Assembly (NCBI RefSeq): GCF_027604915.1
Contig: NZ_JAJAQC010000010.1
Coordinates: 124,001-188,000, forward strand
Direction of reading: 5' to 3'
Source: Streptomonospora mangrovi
GTDB lineage: Bacteria > Actinomycetota > Actinomycetes > Streptosporangiales > Streptosporangiaceae
Length of the DNA: 64,000 nt
Shown: positions 54,556-63,300 of the stretch, in pieces
Layout: each line of letters begins with the position of its first letter
Numbering within the stretch: position 1 is the first letter of the stretch
The notes under the pieces: model-generated
Databases searched by the model: none
Told to the model about the DNA's origin: nothing
Seen by the model: only the letters and a program-made list of their open reading frames with translations
Position numbers and translations under genes: made by a program

Positions 54556-55797
54556 TCATCCGGCGGCCTCCCGGCACTCGTACTCGGCGCGGTCGCGCAG
54601 GCCCGCCAGCGCCGGCAGCAGCCAGTCGTCGACGGCCGCGAGCCGCGCGCCGGCCTCGGCCTGGCGGTCCTGGAGGTAGCGGGTGGCGAGGTCGATGAGG
54701 TAGAGCGCCATGACCGTGGCCACCGCGCCCGAGGGCAGCCCGGCCCCGCTCATCAGAGGGTCGCGCAGCAGCCGCGCGCCGGTGTCCAGCCACCGGTGCA
54801 CGCCCGCGTGCACCCCGATCTGCACGCACTCGTTCAGTTCGTAGTGCAGGGCGTCGAACCCCAGCGGCACGCCGAAGGCCAGGCGCTCCCAGTCCCACAC
54901 GAACGCCCGGCGCGGGGTGCAGGCGACGTTCCAGCGGGTGAGGTCGCCGTGCCAGGCGCCGAAGGGGATGCGGACCTCGGGCAGGCGGTCCAGGCAGGCC
55001 CGCAGCGGCTCGGCCTCGGGGCGGGCGCCCAGGGCGGTGATGCGGGCGGCCAGCCGGGCGCGGTAGGCGCTGCCCGCCAGCGGCGCCACCTCGATGGGCT
55101 CCAGCGCGGAGATCTGGAGCACGCAGCGCAGCAGTTGGCGCCGAGTGGGGCGGTCGGTCTGGTCGCCCACCGGCAGTGCGTCCTGGACCAGCAGCGGGCG
55201 GCCGTTCCACTCCCCTGCGTACAGCAGCCGGGGGACGGTGATGTCGGGTAGGCGGGACTCGGCCAGCAGGCCCAGCGCCTCGGTCTCGGCGCGGACCAGG
55301 CGGCTGGTGAGGTCGTTGACGCCGAGCTTGGCGTAGCCGATGGCGCGCCCGGCGGGGGTGAGCAGCAGCAGGACGGGCTTGCGGTTGGCGCGCGGCGGGC
55401 CGATGTGGATGGCGATGACCACGGTGCGGTCCAGGGCGGCCGACAACGCGTGCTCGATGGTGCGGCCCGCGCCCACGTGCAGCCGGTCGCGCAGCAGCAG
55501 CGGCGCCACCCCGCAGGCGAACGCGGTGGTCAGCACGGTGGCGCGCACGCGTTCGCGGAAGGAGTGCCGCTGGGCGAACGCCGCGATCCCGCGCGCGGCG
55601 GCGTAGCGGTTGGTCACCGGCAGGATGACCCGGGGGTTGTGCGCCGAGGGCACCGGCAGGTAGACCCGGCTGTCGCGGCCGCCCCGGGCGGGGCTGGACC
55701 CGCTGCGCCCGGCGGCGGGCTCACCCCGGCCGAGCATGCCGCCGCAGGGCCACAGGACCTCGGCCAGTCCGGTCAGGTAGTCGGTGTCGCCGGTCAT
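54556..55797 (-). CDS. aminoglycoside-phosphotransferase-fold kinase of the polysaccharide locus
   Basis: The 413-residue product starts at ATG 55797, overlapping the stop of the ligase-like gene (ATGA). The C-terminal two thirds have the APH/choline-kinase fold: AWHGDLTRWNV (catalytic HGD..N, about residue 297) and FVWDWERLAFGVPLGFDALHYEL (metal-binding Asp). The N-terminal 120 residues are unlike APH enzymes. It could phosphorylate a sugar, alcohol or lipid intermediate; drug resistance is unlikely given the context. Strong coupling to the ligase gene supports a role in the pathway. Confidence 0.8.
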   Translation of the reverse strand: MTGDTDYLTGLAEVLWPCGGMLGRGEPAAGRSGSSPARGGRDSRVYLPVPSAHNPRVILPVTNRYAAARGIAAFAQRHSFRERVRATVLTTAFACGVAPLLLRDRLHVGAGRTIEHALSAALDRTVVIAIHIGPPRANRKPVLLLLTPAGRAIGYAKLGVNDLTSRLVRAETEALGLLAESRLPDITVPRLLYAGEWNGRPLLVQDALPVGDQTDRPTRRQLLRCVLQISALEPIEVAPLAGSAYRARLAARITALGARPEAEPLRACLDRLPEVRIPFGAWHGDLTRWNVACTPRRAFVWDWERLAFGVPLGFDALHYELNECVQIGVHAGVHRWLDTGARLLRDPLMSGAGLPSGAVATVMALYLIDLATRYLQDRQAEAGARLAAVDDWLLPALAGLRDRAEYECREAAG

Positions 55798-57404
55798 GTC
55801 CCACCCCTCGCGTCGGGCTCCGGTGCCTTCGGGGGGACCGTGCCGGCGGGGGAGGCCCCGGCTGTGGGCGGGGCCGGCGGGAGGGGGCGGGTGCCGCGCC
55901 GCCACAGCAGCGCCACCGCGATCATCGTGACGGCCAGCGGGCCGGTCAGCGCGACGTAGAAGAACATGTACCAGAACAGCAGGAGGACGGTGAGGAGCGC
56001 GGCCGCGCCCACGGGGGTGGTGTCGCGGCGGTGGCGCCAGGCCGTGTAGCCGAAGAACGCGAGGAACAGGGCGGTGCCCACCCAGCCGTTGGCGACCAGC
56101 AGCAGCCAGAGTTGGCCGTTGTTGCCGATGGTGTGGTTGCCGCAGCCGGGGCACTCGGGGGAGGGGCCGACGGCGATGGACTCCGAGCTGCCGGCCATGT
56201 CGCGGGTGGTGCCCCAGCCCAGGACGGGGGAGGCGTTGGCCGCCTCGACGGCGGCCACGCTGGTGGCGGCGCGGCCGTCGTCGCTGTGCGGGCGGTCCAT
56301 GCGCTCCAGCACGATGTCCACCAGCGGCGACATCAGGGCCAGGGCGAGCGCGGCGGTGGCGCCGAGGACGACGGCGCCCACCGCCAGGGTCCGGCCGGCG
56401 CGCACCAGCAGCACCAGCACCAGGCCCACGGTGAGGACCAGGCCCGCCCACAGCGCGCGGTTGAGCGAGTACACGATCGGCGCGAGGGACACGGCCAGGG
56501 CCGCGCCGGCCACCAGGGGCCGCCACCACGACCCCGGCCGGGCGGCGCCGGCGACGGGGCCGGCGGCGGGGCGCGGGCCGCGCGCCAGCCAGCCGACCAC
56601 CAGCCACGGCACCAGCAGCGACAGCATGTTGCCCCAGGTGTTGGTGTACTCCCAGGGCGCCTTGGGCCGGGCGGTCTCATACCCCAGGACGTCCATGATC
56701 TGGGCCGATGCCGGGTGCAGGAGGTCCTGCACGTAGGCGTCGGCGGCCAGCCCGGCGGGCAGCAGCCGCTCGGTGGGCGCGGTGAACTCCCACTCCGGTG
56801 CCAGCAGCCCGAGCATGCCGCCCGCGACGGTGGCCAGGCACAGCCAGCCCAGCGAGCGGGCGACGGCGAGGTCGGGGAGTTCGCGGCGGCTGAGGTTGCC
56901 GACGTAGAGCATGACGACGGTCAGCGCGAGGTACCCGCCGAGCCGCACGAGCGCGCCGAGGAGGCTGCCGCTGCCGGGCACGGTGCCGGCGGGGCTGGTG
57001 CCGATGAGGGCGAGCCCCACCACGCCCCACACCAGGAAGAGGCCCCACAGGGTGAAGCCGGGCGGCAGCCGCAGCCCGGTGGCGCGGTGGCGGCGGAGGA
57101 GTTCGACGGCCATGGGCACGGCGAAGATCCAGAACGCGAACTGGCCCAGGCCGAGCACCCACCACAGCGGGTACCCGATGAGCAGCCAGTGCAGCGGCCA
57201 GGCGGGCGGCGGCCCGCCCGACCGGGCGCGCGCGGCGCCGCCGCGCCGCGCCGGCAGGACGGCGCCCGCCCGCGCGCGTGGACCGTAGGGACCGGGCGGT
57301 CCGGGCCGACTGGGTGGACCAGGTTGGCCGGGTCGACCGGGTGGACCAGGCAGTCCGGGTAGTCCGGGCAGCCCGTGCGCGGGCGGGGTGGCGGCGGTGG
57401 TCAT
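55794..57404 (-). CDS. O-antigen ligase/Wzy-like membrane protein
   Basis: The 536-residue product starts at ATG 57404 inside the stop of the Wzz-like gene (TGATG). After an unusual Gly-Pro-rich N-terminus (residues 10-47) there are 11-12 membrane helices. A large outside loop includes ECPGCGNHTIGNNGQLWLLLV and the O-antigen ligase (Wzy_C) core VLGWGTTRDMAGSSES. It would polymerise repeat units or ligate the finished chain to an acceptor outside the membrane. Which of the two cannot be told from sequence. Confidence 0.87.
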   Translation of the reverse strand: MTTAATPPAHGLPGLPGLPGPPGRPGQPGPPSRPGPPGPYGPRARAGAVLPARRGGAARARSGGPPPAWPLHWLLIGYPLWWVLGLGQFAFWIFAVPMAVELLRRHRATGLRLPPGFTLWGLFLVWGVVGLALIGTSPAGTVPGSGSLLGALVRLGGYLALTVVMLYVGNLSRRELPDLAVARSLGWLCLATVAGGMLGLLAPEWEFTAPTERLLPAGLAADAYVQDLLHPASAQIMDVLGYETARPKAPWEYTNTWGNMLSLLVPWLVVGWLARGPRPAAGPVAGAARPGSWWRPLVAGAALAVSLAPIVYSLNRALWAGLVLTVGLVLVLLVRAGRTLAVGAVVLGATAALALALMSPLVDIVLERMDRPHSDDGRAATSVAAVEAANASPVLGWGTTRDMAGSSESIAVGPSPECPGCGNHTIGNNGQLWLLLVANGWVGTALFLAFFGYTAWRHRRDTTPVGAAALLTVLLLFWYMFFYVALTGPLAVTMIAVALLWRRGTRPLPPAPPTAGASPAGTVPPKAPEPDARGGT

Positions 57405-59836
57405 CAGCGGCGCAGTGTGAGGTCGGCTTCGGCGGTGGTCGAGGCGTCGGCGGCAGAGGCGTCGTTGGCGGACGCGCCGTTGGCAGAGGCGTCGTTGGCG
57501 GAGGTGCCGGCGGCAGAGGTGCCGTTGGCGGAGGTGCCGGTGGTCGCGGCGGAGCCGCCGCGCTTGCCGCCGGACTTCTTGGCCGGCTTCTTGGCGGAGC
57601 GGGCGGAACCTGTGCCGGACTTGGCGGCGGTGCCGGACCGGGCGCCGGTGCCGGTGGACGCTGCGGCGTTGTCGGCGGTGCCGCTCGCGGCGTCGTCGGA
57701 GGCGGTGGTACCGCCGGCAGGCTCGGCCGAGGCGGCGGTACCGTCGGCCGGGTCGGCAGGCTCGGCCGGGGCGACAGCGTCCGCGCCGTCGGTGATCTCG
57801 GCGGTCTGGGCGCCCTCGGTGCTGGCGGTGGTGTCGGTCTCGGCGGCGGCGGGCTGCGCGGTGCCGGCCTCGGCGGACTCCGCACCCTCGGCCGTCTCGG
57901 TGGCGGCGTTCACGCCGGTCGCCGCAGCGGTGCTGTACATGTCGGCGGTCTCGGCGGTGGCGTCCGCGCTCTCGGCCGTCTCGGCGGTGCCGTACATGTC
58001 GGCCGTCGCAGCGGTGTTGTCGTCGGCCGCCGCCTCGGCGGTGCCGGACTCGACCGCGCCGTCGGCCTGGACCGGGCGGTCGGCTTCGGCGGGCTCCTCG
58101 GGGTCGGCGGTGGCGGCAGCGGCGGGAGCGCTCGGCGCGGGCGCCTCGGCGGCCGGCGCCGGGGTCTCCGGCCCGACCTGGACCGAGCGCGGCCGGTCCA
58201 CGCGCTTGACGGTGCGCAGCCGCCCCCGCTGCACGGCGGCGCGGGCGGCGGCCGATGCCCCGCCGATCCGGGCGGCGGGCGAGGGCACCGCGATCGCCCC
58301 GGCCACGACGCCGCCCAGCGAGCCCAGGGCGTCGACCGTGTCGCGGAGGTCCTCGGCCCGGGTGCGGCCGAGGTCGACGGCGGGCAGCACGAGGTCGGCC
58401 GAGGACGCCCAGGCGTGGGCGTCGGCGCGCTCGGAGGTGGGCGCGGCGGCCACGACGACGAACCGCGCGTGGTGGCGCAGCCGGCCCAGCAGCCCGACCA
58501 TGTCGGGGCGCTGGAGCAGGTGCACGGCCTCGGCCTCGCCGTAGCGCAGGACGCGCAGCCCCGGCACGGCGCTCGCCTGCTGCTCCAGCCGCGCGGGGTC
58601 GGCGCCCTCGGCCAGCACCTCGGCGAGCCCGCGCTGGTCGGCGGGCAGGCCCAGGTGGTGGGCGGGTTCGCGGTCGGCGGGGTCGGCGCACACCAGCAGC
58701 ACGTCGGCGCCGATGCGGGCGAGCGCCGCCGCCACGCCCACGGCCGCCGTGGTGGCGGCCCGGCCCGGCGACACGCCGGCGACCAGCACGACCGCGCCTT
58801 CCTGGCGGTCGGCGGGGAAGAGGCGCGCCGAAAGAGCGTGGGCGACCTCGTTGGCGCGCTGGGCGGCCGGGCCGTCGTAGAGCGCCGGGTGGGCGTTCTC
58901 GATGGTCTCGACGTGTCCGGTGCGGCCGCTGCCCGGCGCGGCCGGGGTGGACCCGGCGCGGCCGGTCGGCCCGGTGCGCACGGCGCGGCGGGAGTCGGAG
59001 AGGTCCAGCAGGGTCGGCAGGCCGGTGGTGCGGGCGATGTCGCGCGCGGTGTGCAGGCGGCCGGCGCCCCGGTCGGCGCGGTAGGCGGCGGCGACCCCGG
59101 CGGCCAGGCCGAGCGCGGCGCCGGCGGCCAACCACAGCAGCGGCATCGGCGACTCGGCGGAGCGCGGCGCGACGGCGGGGGAGATCACCTCCGCGGGCTC
59201 GACCGAGGCGCGCAGCGTGTTCAGCGGGGCGACGTCCGTGCTCAACTGGGCGATCTCGTTCTGCACGGCGGTCACGCGGGCCTGCTGGGTGCCGCCGGTG
59301 TCCGCTGCGGATGCGAGTTCGTCCAGTTCGGCGTAGCGGGAGTCGATCTCGCTTTGCAGGGCGGCGACGCGGTCGCCGATCTGGTTCTGGACCTGCGCGG
59401 CGCGGTAGTCGAGGTAGGCGTCGGCGAACGCGGCGGAGCCGTCGCGGGCGGCGTCGGGAGTGGAGGCCGAGAAGGCGATCTCCAGGACGCTGCTGTTGGG
59501 CGGGACGCTGACCTCGACCTGGCGGCGGAGTTCGACCGGGTCCACGCCCCCGAGCCGCCCGGCGGCGTCGTCGGCGACGCGCGCCGAGGACACGATCTGC
59601 GCCTCGGTGTCGAGGTTGATCTCGCCGTTGGTGCGCCCGGACTGCTCCCCGGTGACCTCGGGGATCCCGGAGGGGCGCACGTGCACGGCGGTGGTGGCGG
59701 TGTAGGTGCGCGGCGCGACCAGCAGCGCCAGCGCGGCGAGCAGCAGCCCGCCCACCACGAACGCGACCACGAGTCGCCACCGGCGACGCAACGTGGCCGC
59801 GACATCCTTGAGGTCCGGTCCGGCGGCGGTGTCCAT
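57404..59836 (-). CDS. Wzz-like chain-length regulator with degenerate BY-kinase domain and low-complexity tail
   Basis: From ATG 59836 (AGGAG ahead) the product has 810 residues. A Wzz domain with two membrane helices (about residues 20-42 and 228-250) encloses an external coiled-coil region. A cytoplasmic domain (about 320-530) has the order of tyrosine kinases, but the Walker A reads AGVSPGRAATTAAV without the GK[ST], the A' region VLLVCADPADREP and Walker B VVVAAAP lack the usual acidic residues, and no Tyr cluster follows. Residues 580-810 are Ala/Thr/Ser/Glu-rich with a basic patch KKPAKKSGGKRGG and imperfect Ser-Ala-Asn repeats. It likely controls chain length without kinase activity. 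Confidence 0.88.
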   Translation of the reverse strand: MDTAAGPDLKDVAATLRRRWRLVVAFVVGGLLLAALALLVAPRTYTATTAVHVRPSGIPEVTGEQSGRTNGEINLDTEAQIVSSARVADDAAGRLGGVDPVELRRQVEVSVPPNSSVLEIAFSASTPDAARDGSAAFADAYLDYRAAQVQNQIGDRVAALQSEIDSRYAELDELASAADTGGTQQARVTAVQNEIAQLSTDVAPLNTLRASVEPAEVISPAVAPRSAESPMPLLWLAAGAALGLAAGVAAAYRADRGAGRLHTARDIARTTGLPTLLDLSDSRRAVRTGPTGRAGSTPAAPGSGRTGHVETIENAHPALYDGPAAQRANEVAHALSARLFPADRQEGAVVLVAGVSPGRAATTAAVGVAAALARIGADVLLVCADPADREPAHHLGLPADQRGLAEVLAEGADPARLEQQASAVPGLRVLRYGEAEAVHLLQRPDMVGLLGRLRHHARFVVVAAAPTSERADAHAWASSADLVLPAVDLGRTRAEDLRDTVDALGSLGGVVAGAIAVPSPAARIGGASAAARAAVQRGRLRTVKRVDRPRSVQVGPETPAPAAEAPAPSAPAAAATADPEEPAEADRPVQADGAVESGTAEAAADDNTAATADMYGTAETAESADATAETADMYSTAAATGVNAATETAEGAESAEAGTAQPAAAETDTTASTEGAQTAEITDGADAVAPAEPADPADGTAASAEPAGGTTASDDAASGTADNAAASTGTGARSGTAAKSGTGSARSAKKPAKKSGGKRGGSAATTGTSANGTSAAGTSANDASANGASANDASAADASTTAEADLTLRR

Positions 59837-59856
59837 GCGGGCTCCGCTCCTTTCAG

Positions 59857-59899
59857 CGACTACCACGGTTAGTACATTGACGAGCACTAAGGGTAGTCG
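59857..59899 (-). promoter_or_regulatory. nested inverted repeats upstream of the polysaccharide minus arm
   Basis: CGACTACC (59857-59864) and GGTAGTCG (59892-59899) are perfect complements. TTAGT (59869-59873) and ACTAA (59886-59890) nest inside them. The element sits 21-63 bases upstream of the first gene of the arm, a probable operator. Confidence 0.5.
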
Positions 59900-60146
59900 T
59901 ATTGGACGCGGCGGCGCATGACCCGCGCAGGGAAAACGCCTATTGGATGTTTATGCAGGTCAGCAAGGCTCCAAGAAGCGGAAAACCCGCGCGCCCTGTG
60001 GATAACGGCCCCGAACGCCGCCGTGGCCGCCTCAGCGGAAACCGGATCGCCCCTTGCGGAAGATTGGGAAGGCCACCCTCAGGAGCCATTTCCCCAAACC
60101 GACGAAAAACCGCCCTTCCGCCCGGTATCGTCCCAGGTCAACAAGA
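59900..60146. other. spacer between the polysaccharide operon promoter and the CRISPR array
   Basis: No gene is supported. It would contain any CRISPR leader. A perfect DnaA-type nonamer (TGTGGATAA) lies at 59997-60005. Confidence 0.4.
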
Positions 60147-60296
60147 GTGCTCCCCGCACGCGCGGGGATGGCCCAGCCTTCTCCGAGGCGTGGGGGCCGC
60201 TGGAAGGGTGCTCCCCGCGTGCGCGGGGATGGTCCCGCGCAGATGGCCGAGATGGCCGACCTGCTGAAGTGCTCCCCGCGTGCGCGGGGATGGGAC
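60147..60296 (+). CRISPR. type I-E-like CRISPR mini-array, three repeats, two spacers
   Basis: Repeats begin at 60147, 60208 and 60269, a constant 61-base period (28-29-base repeat, 32-33-base spacer). They share GTGCTCCCCGC..GCGCGGGGATGG; repeat 1 has AC where the others have GT, and the last bases vary. This is the actinobacterial type I-E repeat with its CCCCGC/GCGGGG stem. Spacers lie at about 60176-60207 and 60237-60268. Neither cas genes nor an obvious leader are in the window, so the array is either orphan or served in trans. Confidence 0.88.
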
Positions 60297-60297
60297 A

Positions 60298-60338
60298 CGG
60301 CTGGGGGCCACCCTCCCTACGAGAGTGGCCCCCAGCCG
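60298..60338 (-). terminator. terminator of mfd
   Basis: CGGCTGGGGGCCAC and its perfect 14-base complement flank a 13-base loop, 22 bases beyond the mfd stop on the minus strand and directly next to the last CRISPR repeat. Confidence 0.7.
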
Positions 60339-60359
60339 CACATCTACCTACGCGCCGCC

Positions 60360-63300
60360 CTACGCCGACGCGCCCGACTTCTGGCGGGACGGCTCGAACA
60401 GCGCCTCCACCAGGTCGGTGCACCACTTGAGCAGTTCCAGGTCGCGGAGTTGGCGGCCGCCCAGGCCGCCGGACTTGGGGACCGGGACCAGCAGGGTGCG
60501 GGCGGGCTCCTTGTAGACCGACTTGGGGTAGAGGCGGCGCAGCCGCAACTGCTGGGACTCCCGCAGTTCCGCCGGGGCGAAGCGGATCTGGGTGCCCTGG
60601 AGCACCACGTCCGTCAGCCCGGCGCTCTTGGCCAGCACCCGGAACCGGGCGACCGCCAGCAGGTTGTCCACCGGCTGCGGCGGCGGGCCGTAGCGGTCGA
60701 CCAGTTCCTCGCGCGCGGCCGCGATGTCGGCCTCGCTGGTGACCCCGGCGATCCGCTTGTACGCCTGGAGCCGCAGCCGCTCGCCCGGCACGTAGTCGTG
60801 CGGGATGTGGGCGTCGATGGGCAGTTCGACCCTGGTCTCGGCCTCCTCGCCCGCCGTGGGGTCGCCCTTCAGTTCGCGCACCGCCTCGCCGACCATGCGC
60901 ACGTACAGGTCGAACCCGACCCCGGCGATGCTGCCCGACTGCTCGGCGCCCAGGATGTTGCCCGCGCCCCGGATCTCCAGGTCCTTCATGGCCACGTACA
61001 TGCCCGCGCCGGTCTCGGTGTGCTGGGCGACCGTGGCCAGCCGCTCGTGGGCGGTCTCGGTCAGCGGCTTCTCCGGCGGGTACAGGAAGTAGGCGTAGGC
61101 GCGTTCGCGCCCGCGCCCGACCCGGCCGCGCAACTGGTGCAGTTGGGACAGCCCGTAGGTGTCGGCGCGGTCCACGATCAGCGTGTTGGCGTTGGGCACG
61201 TCCAGCCCGGACTCCACGATCGTGGTGGAGACCAGCACGTCGTAGTTCTTCTCCCAGAAGTCGATCATCACCCGTTCGAGCTGCTGCTCGTTCATCTGCC
61301 CGTGGGCGAAGGCGACGCGGGCCTCGGGCACCAGGCGGCTCAGCGACGCCGCCACCCGGTCGATCGAGGCGACCCGGTTGTGCACGAAGAACACCTGGCC
61401 CTCGCGCATCAGCTCGCGCCGGATGGCCGCCGCGATCTGCTTCTCCTCGTAGGGCCCCACGAACGTGAGCACCGGGTGGCGCTCCTCGGGCGGGGTGAGG
61501 ATGGTGGTCATCTCGCGGATGCCGGTGAGGCCCATCTCCAGCGTGCGCGGGATCGGCGTGGCCGACATCGCCAGCACGTCGACCTGGGTGCGCAGCCGCT
61601 TCAGCGCCTCCTTGTGCTCGACGCCGAACCGCTGCTCCTCGTCGATGATCACCAGACCCAGGTTCTTGAACTTGGTCTCGCTGGAGAGCAGCCGGTGGGT
61701 GCCGATCACGATGTCGATCTCGCCGCGCCGAAGCCCCTCGCGGGTGGCCTCGACCTCGCCGTCGGTCTGGAACCGCGACATCGGCTTCACGCTCACCGGG
61801 AAGGACGCGTAGCGCTCGGTGAAGGTGGACATGTGCTGCTGCACCAGCAGCGTGGTGGGCACCAGCACCGCCACCTGCTTGCCGTCCTGCACCGCCTTGA
61901 ACGCCGCGCGGACCGCGACCTCGGTCTTGCCGTACCCGACGTCGCCGCAGATCAGCCGGTCCATGGGGATCGGCTTCTCCATGTCGCGCTTGACCTCCTC
62001 GATCGCGGCGAGCTGGTCGGGGGTCTCGACGTAGGGGAACGCGTCCTCCAGTTCGCGCTGCCAGGGCGTGTCGGGCGCGAACGCGTGGCCGGGCGACGCC
62101 TGGCGCGCGGAGTACAGCCGGATGAGGTCGCCGGCGATCTCGCGGACGACCTTGCGGGCGCGGCTCTTGGCCTTGGACCAGTCGGCGCCGCCCATCTTCG
62201 ACAGCGTGGGGGCCTCGCCGCCGACGTAGCGGGTGACCTCGTCGAGTTGGTCGGTGGGCACGAACAGGCGGTCGCCGGGCTGGCCGCGCTTGGTGGCGGC
62301 GTACTCGATGACCAGGTAGTCGCGGGTGGCGCCCTGGATGTTGCGGCTGACCATCTCGATGTAGCGGCCCACGCCGTGCTGCTCGTGCACGACGTAGTCG
62401 CCGGACTTGAGCTGGAGCGGGTCCACGGTGCCGCGCCGCCGGCTCGGCATCTTGCGCATGTCGCGCGTGGAGGACTTCTGCCCGGCCAGGTCGGTCTCGG
62501 TGAGCACGACCAGGCGCACCGAGCGCCACACGAACCCGTGCTCGATCAGCCCGGTGGTGACCGTGGCGACGGCGGGGTCGGGCGGGGTGTCGACGTCGCC
62601 GCGCAGTTGGGCGCCCAGCCCGGCGTCGCGCAGCATGGCGACCAGCCGCTCGGCGGGGCCGTGGCCCGGGGTCAGCAGCACCACGCGCCAACTGTCGTGC
62701 AGCCAGGACTTGACGTCGGCGAGCGCGCGCTCGGTGTCGCCCCGGTACGCCTCGGCGGCCGAGGCGCCCAGCTCCAGGCCGGGTTCGTCGGGGGCGTCGG
62801 TGTCGTCGTCGGCGCCCCGGCCGGCGCCGGGTCCGGCCTCGAACGGCGAGACCGACCACCACGGCAGGCCCAGTCCGGCGGCGTCGGAGCGGACCTCGGC
62901 GATGGACTTGTAGGCCGACCCGCCGAGGTCGATGGGTGCCTCGCCGCCGGAGGCGGCGTTGATCCACGAGGCGTCCAGGAACTCGCGACTGGTGGCCTCA
63001 AGCTCCACGGCGCGGGTGCGGATGCGCTCGGGGTCGCAGCCCACGATGTGGGCGCCCTCGGGCAGGTAGGTGAACAGCGACTCCATGCGATCGGCCAGCG
63101 CGGGCGCGAACGCCTCCATGCCCTCGACGGTGACGCCGTCGGCGAGCTTGTCGAGCACCTCGGCCAGCGCGGGGTGCTCCTCGGCCAGCCGGCGGGCGCG
63201 CTCGCGCACGGCGTCGGTGAGCAGGAGTTCGCGGCAGGGCGGCGCGAACAGCCCCGAGGCGGCCTCGGCCTGGCCGCCCTCGCCGATGGAGCGCTGGTCG

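Noticed and set aside
57405-59780. Upstream extension of the ligase-like frame into the Wzz gene region
   Set aside because: The extension is Arg/Gly-rich and antisense-like in composition; the ATG at 57404 coupled to the Wzz stop gives a proper membrane protein.
59997-60005. DnaA box as a sign of the replication origin
   Set aside because: A single box with no cluster and no dnaA/dnaN/rpmH nearby.
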